From assembly GCF_932526225.1 (NCBI RefSeq), contig NC_064043.1, positions 7,307,501 through 7,371,500 on the forward strand: a stretch of 64,000 nucleotides of DNA, in the 5' to 3' direction. Under the pieces are notes generated by a model. That model had not been told where the DNA came from, did no database searches, and was given only the letters and a program-made list of their open reading frames with translations. Every line of letters begins with the position of its first letter. Position 1 is the stretch's first letter. The DNA comes from Nematostella vectensis (lineage: Eukaryota > Cnidaria > Anthozoa > Actiniaria > Edwardsiidae). This document shows, in pieces, positions 59,549 through 64,000 of the stretch. The position numbers were made by a program, and so were the translations under genes.

Positions 59549-60938
59549 AGTTTATAGCAATTATGCGTTTTAACGTCTTAACTTTTAAATATTGTTGTCA
59601 TGGATGACAATTGAAATTCTGAGAAAACATTTCTGGGAATTGCTTGATTGTCCCGTCTTGTTAGACGAGTATCTTTAGACGATGCATATATTTGATTAAC
59701 GTATTTTTATCATTTTCTTTTAAAAAAAGGCATAAGTATAGACATATGTAAATATTTTTTTTTTACATTCTTTATTCGTGTTAAGAAATAATAAACATTG
59801 TAATAACTATAACCTGGATTCATAGTCATAGCTTGTAGGCCGCATAGTCTATTCTTTCTTCCCCTTTTAAATATATACACTGCAATTCGAGACCGCTTAG
59901 AAACTATGTATTCGAGAATTATTCGCCAATAACGAAGTGGAGAGTGGTGGTTGGACTTTTCTGAATTTTTGTGCAATTCGATTTTACCTACTGTACATAT
60001 TTTCCCTAAAACGAATATAATCTTTGACGATAGAATAAGCAATGCTCTCACTAACACTTAAAGTATATCGCACTGCGCGCTTCAGATTTACTGCTAGTGC
60101 TTCTTGTTGAATATTTTTTATTAATTTTATATATTGTAAAGATGGAAATTTTCGCACTGCAATGAAAATAACGGAAAGAGTGATAAAAAACAGTCCGCCC
60201 ATGTCTATGGTCGAGAATATTCACGTTAACCCTAAATTTCACCGCTTTACTGTTTGTGCGGTTTCTTCACAAGTACGTTTAGCCTTTATAGTAGGTGTGT
60301 AGACTGTCACGTCTAACGACTATTTTGGGCAAGTCGGCCATGTCGGGACTTCACGGAGATTTCGCACGTTGTTTTTGGCTTATGACAAACGTAATTTGAA
60401 TAAGTTTTTCACGTTTTAAAACTATGTTGACGGATTATTCCGAGTGACTACCATCATGGAAATGAAAATTAAAGCAAGCCACTATAAAAAATAGGGGCCT
60501 CAATTCATTTTAATTTTACACTAAAAGGAGGTTAACAGGCCATGTCAATTCGATGATTATGAAACAAAGCTTATAGAATACAATATTATACTAATGACTC
60601 AGCAAATGTGCAATCAAAAAGAGTGTTTCTCTTGGTGCTTAGTTCTTTGCTCGATACGTGGGCTGTTAAACTTACAGACTTTCCAAAGTCCCAACATGGT
60701 CGCCGCGGTGCGTGTGACTGTTTAGCAACCGCAAAGGGACAGGACAGGTTTTGCCCTAACCTCCCCGCGGTCACTCTTTTTCCCTTTGCACGCTTCCCTA
60801 TTTCCTCACTATACCTTATCCTAATGCAAGGATTTCACTCCTATCCTTTTACTCGGAGATCCAGCGTTCCCTTTCCAGCGTGATTTTTTTCTCACGGCCA
60901 AACAAGAGAACGCTGGATCCTCGAACATGCACTTGCTG
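59549..60938. other. HIRIP3 3' region and intergenic
   Basis: Contains an AATAAA at 59790-59795 for HIRIP3, then AT-rich DNA. A short inverted pair GATCCAGCGTTC...GAACGCTGGATC lies at about 60859-60919, just beyond the Nudix gene stop codon and within its likely 3' UTR. No gene recognised. Confidence 0.5.
59790..59795 (+). terminator. AATAAA poly(A) signal, HIRIP3
   Basis: Canonical hexamer about 240 bases after the HIRIP3 stop codon. Confidence 0.5.
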
Positions 60939-63404
60939 CTAATGAGGTCGGTGGGACCACCAGATGAGATCCAGGTAGTGCGGCTCTGTTGAATAGATAA
61001 AAAAAGCTCAAACAATTACAACAGAGATCTAAAACCGGATTCATGCGTCGCGCTCTTATCTAGGCAAACGCAATTACTTGGATTTACCAAATGAACACCT
61101 CAAAGACTGAGTTAGTTATATTAGGACGCGCGCTGTCGTGGCCACCAAGCCCATTGGCACGCGAGAATAGTAGTTTTGATAAACAGTAACTTAATAGCTA
61201 TAATACGAGTCGTCCGCCGTATTTGTGCACTAAACACATCTGCTACATGGTGGTTATTTTGCAACTTTCAATGTGGTCACGGTAGCGCGCGTGGCAGTGT
61301 AAACTCAGCACAGCGCTGAGAATCGTCGATCATCCACTCCTTTGTTATTGTTCACAATTTAAAAATAAAACGTTTTTTTCTTTTTTTTTTTCTTCAAAAT
61401 AACAATTCGTGATTGAAGTCTGATAGTTTATTAACCACAATCGCTCACAACCTAATGAGCGCAATTGATTTAGTGCGACCCATGAAATAGGCCTTAGGAC
61501 TAAGCAACCTTAACAGAAAATGTGGTTATCATAATCAGGAGCGGATCTAGCTTTTCGCTAAAGGGGGGGGGGGGGGGGTTGGCTTAGTCAAAAAGGGGGA
61601 GGGGGTAGTTATTTTCTGTTATATATAGCTTTCTGGCAGCCCAAAGGAGGGGGGGGGGGGGTAAACCCCTAAACCCTCCACCTAGATCCGCTACTGATAA
61701 TCATCATTAACCTGATTTTATAGTTTCTTCATTGCTTTCTGGTGTCCGTGGGGCCACATACCTATCACAGTTATCGATAGGATAATAGCACAGCAAAGCT
61801 CACACATCTTTTGAATGAAAATGTCCTCATGTTTACGTACCTGTTTGTGGATTTATCTCACCATGTCGAATCAGGAAATCTAGCACGACCAGCGCGCAGT
61901 TCGGTTTGAATTCATTCGTGATTATCTTTTCTTTGACCTACCGAAAAAGAGTTGTAGTATTGCATTATCAATTATCCCTTGTAAAATCATCTTAGGCTAA
62001 CTTTTTATCTTAGGCTAGCTTTTTTCAGCAGTGTGAAACAGTACATGACATACCACAGGCACCGAAGGCTTTAGCGTCCCGTGCTTACTCTAATGCCTGG
62101 TGCACACGAGTGACATAATGACATAGACGCGTGCACCCTTATATTCATATGTTCAAGTGTGAACGCCCAACATAACATAAACATAACGACATAAGAGAAA
62201 AATCATTTTTTTTCTTTTTCTTTTATATCATTATGGCCATGTCGGCCTTAAAAGAGTGTGCGCGCCTACGTTGTTATGTCGTCATGTCACTTGTGTGCAC
62301 TAGGCATACGTAGGTATTTCATGGGTAGCGCCCTAAGGCATCTGATAACCAGGAAGACGCACTTAGTGGAACCCCGTTAATAAGGGCATCTTTTGGGACA
62401 AAAAGAACTCATCATTACCGGATTAGCCACATTGTCATCAGTTTACTTCTGGTCGATTACGTAACAATCTCCGATGATTTTTAACGGAAAACTCGAAAAA
62501 TATTTCAAAATATTGAAAGCAGTGTGTCTATTGGAAGGTTCTTTGAGGATGTGATTGATAAATTAGAGCGGATGGCCTATTAGATATCTTGGATTCTAAT
62601 AGATTCTTTTGTCTTTTAACAGTTGAGGTTTCCGTTGGACCTACGGAAGTAAACTGGTGACAATGCGGCTTTAAGGGACTTCAGGGTTTTCACTCCATGA
62701 TGGAAATTCCGTGGGGGATCCTTCGTTGGGGGACCTAAGTATTGGACTTTTTTGGGTCAGAGGTTTTACTCTTGCGCACACAAATTTCCATTTTTCGGAA
62801 CATGGTTACCTTGTCAATGGGCCAGCAGTAGAAATCGCTCACTTCCCCATCATTCACACTTGGTGTAAAGTCCTCCGGCAGACAAAGATCGTAAATAAAT
62901 TGCACCCCGGGAAAAAGACCTTTCTCGGTCTCGAACGTAAAACTGCAAGAAGGATATTGCATTAAGATAAAACTATTTCCAAGAAATAACAATGTGGATG
63001 TTTATCTCGAAACGCAAATATGTGTATTAAGGACTTCTGAAATTTCTAGCACTGGATTATTTAGGCGGACATACTTTTCATGTTCACTTTTGTAGAGCTA
63101 AAAAGGATACTTGAGCTCAAACGATATCCAAAATAGGTAAACTCGAAGAGCTAAGAAATCAAGTACTTTTTTCTCATATCTTCTACCTGTGAATCCTAGT
63201 ACTAGGTCATCTACGCCCTAAAAGCAAGAAACATGAGGTGTTTTGCCAACCTTATTAAGCTTCCTTTGTGTCCCTATATTCTCACCTAACTGAGCCAACG
63301 GGCACCGCGTGGCGCGCAATGTGTTCTGGGACTGATGCCTCTTCTTTACATTCTTTGATCAAGGTTTCTGTGATTGTTGAGCTATATGTAATGCCACCTG
63401 CAGC
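60939..63404 (-). CDS. Nudix hydrolase, DUF4743/TNR3-like (3' part of gene)
   Basis: Four minus-strand exons in consistent phase: 63286-63404, 62810-62942, 61841-61937, 60939-60985 (stop). They encode about the last 130 residues. Exon A has the Nudix-box region AAGGITYSS...[10 protein letters not shown]. Exon B has [16 protein letters not shown] and [15 protein letters not shown]. Exon C has [19 protein letters not shown]. The last exon ends [13 protein letters not shown]. These are signatures of the plant NUDT20/24 and yeast Tnr3/YJR142W Nudix group, some members of which hydrolyse damaged thiamin diphosphate. The Nudix box is non-canonical (Ser at the first Glu, Lys for Arg, Ser for the second Gly), while the E-x2-EE metal-binding core is kept. 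The N-terminal DUF4743 half is not in the window and should lie beyond 64000. Confidence 0.88.
61536..61696. mobile_element. hAT-like MITE, 161 bp, in Nudix gene intron
   Basis: Ends CAGGAGCGGATCTAG and, inverted, CAGTAGCGGATCTAG start with the hAT-type CAG. The flanking 8-mers ATCATAAT and ATAATCAT match at six positions, consistent with an aged target duplication. The interior is two G runs around GGCTTAGTC. Non-coding. Confidence 0.7.
62095..62305. mobile_element. inverted-repeat MITE, 211 bp, in Nudix gene intron
   Basis: The left end GCCTGGTGCACACGAGTGAC and the right end, inverted GCCTAGTGCACACAAGTGAC, continue to ATAATGACATA and ATGACGACATA. Interior AT-rich. The target duplication is unclear (AT on both sides). 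Confidence 0.65.
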
Positions 63405-64000
63405 CTGGAAAAGAACATGGAAATTGTCAACATTGCTGATGGTCATAATAATGTCCTAAAGAAAAATATCCCAAGATGGCCTGACCAATCGGATGCGAGC
63501 CCGAATGACAAATCTCAACCGAATTTTTGTTTGTGATTAGGGAGATAATTGGCGGCGGCATGATATGGGGGTCGGAGTCGGGAGTAGTACACTCTTTTTT
63601 ATGAAAACCTTTTTAATAAAAACGTCCAGGCTGAGATTTCGCCAAATTCTAAGAACATGCCGAGGCTCAGATTGCAGAAACATTTAATTTTTTAGTCCTG
63701 ATGCGTTCTTAAATGCAAAATCAAATTGTGCTTATAGCAACAACCTTATTATTGCTATTGATTATTAGCGTAATTCTCTTTTTGATAATTCATTGAGTAT
63801 TATATTTTTATATACACTAAAATTTAAGAACATCGTCAAGAACATATTCAGCCTTAGATTGTCCCAAAAATAAGAACGGCCGCTGGTAAATTGGACGTTC
63901 TTATAACAAAAGAGTGTATTCAAAGTTAATAGTAATTATTTTTGAAGAAACTGAGGCATTTTGCGCTCAAAAATTCAAAACTTCTCTTGAAAAGTATGCC
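63405..64000. other. intron or upstream part of Nudix gene
   Basis: No further exon of the Nudix gene was recognised here. Contains the TA-flanked MITE at 63590-63916. The missing N-terminal exons are expected to the right of the window. Confidence 0.5.
63590..63916. mobile_element. mariner-like MITE, 327 bp
   Basis: The left end CACTCTTTTTTATGAAAAC and the right end, inverted CACTCTTTTGTTATAAGAAC, are each flanked by TA (63588-63589 and 63917-63918), the Tc1/mariner target. Both sides also share AACGTCCA, and GGCTCAGATTG pairs loosely with GCCTTAGATTG. No transposase. Confidence 0.75.

Overview
The window is animal nuclear DNA. Genes are split by introns with GT-AG junctions, intergenic DNA is AT-rich, and microsatellites, minisatellites and short inverted-repeat elements are abundant. 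A secreted two-ShKT-domain gene, a single-exon divergent class A GPCR and intron-rich orthologues of conserved metazoan genes suggest a cnidarian, most likely an anthozoan such as a sea anemone. The species is inferred, not proven.

Layout. 1-12.5 kb: no convincing gene, one 48-bp minisatellite. 12.6-15.9 kb: an F-box/leucine-rich-repeat gene (+, 3 exons, 506 aa). 19.4-20.9 kb: a single-exon GPCR (+, 362 aa). 21-28 kb: no gene, but a cluster of transposon-like inverted-repeat elements (hAT-, Harbinger- and Mutator-like by their target-site duplications), a divergent tandem repeat rich in TGACGTCA palindromes, and microsatellites. 28.5-36.7 kb: two copies of a long duplicated segment bracket a putative small secreted-protein gene (-, 3 exons, 100 aa) and a 2.6-kb array of about 90 copies of a 29-bp repeat. 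Each repeat carries a near-consensus splice donor on the minus strand. 37.4-44.1 kb: a foldback element, then a secreted protein gene with two ShKT domains around a CC-x-D-G module (-, 6 exons, 182 aa, TATA promoter). 46.9-52.5 kb: TTC38 (-, 15 exons, 463 aa). 52.95-59.5 kb: HIRIP3, a histone chaperone (+, 7 exons, 627 aa), head-to-head with TTC38 across about 450 bp. 60.9-63.4 kb: the 3' four exons of a DUF4743-type Nudix hydrolase (-), running off the right edge.

Gene models were built by hand from splice signals, reading phase and remembered family resemblance, and each complete model closes in frame. There is no sign of operons. The only regulatory coupling the layout suggests is the shared TTC38/HIRIP3 promoter. 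The most unusual features are the splice-donor minisatellite upstream of the small secreted gene, the GPCR lacking several canonical motifs, and the dense set of non-autonomous elements with readable target-site duplications.
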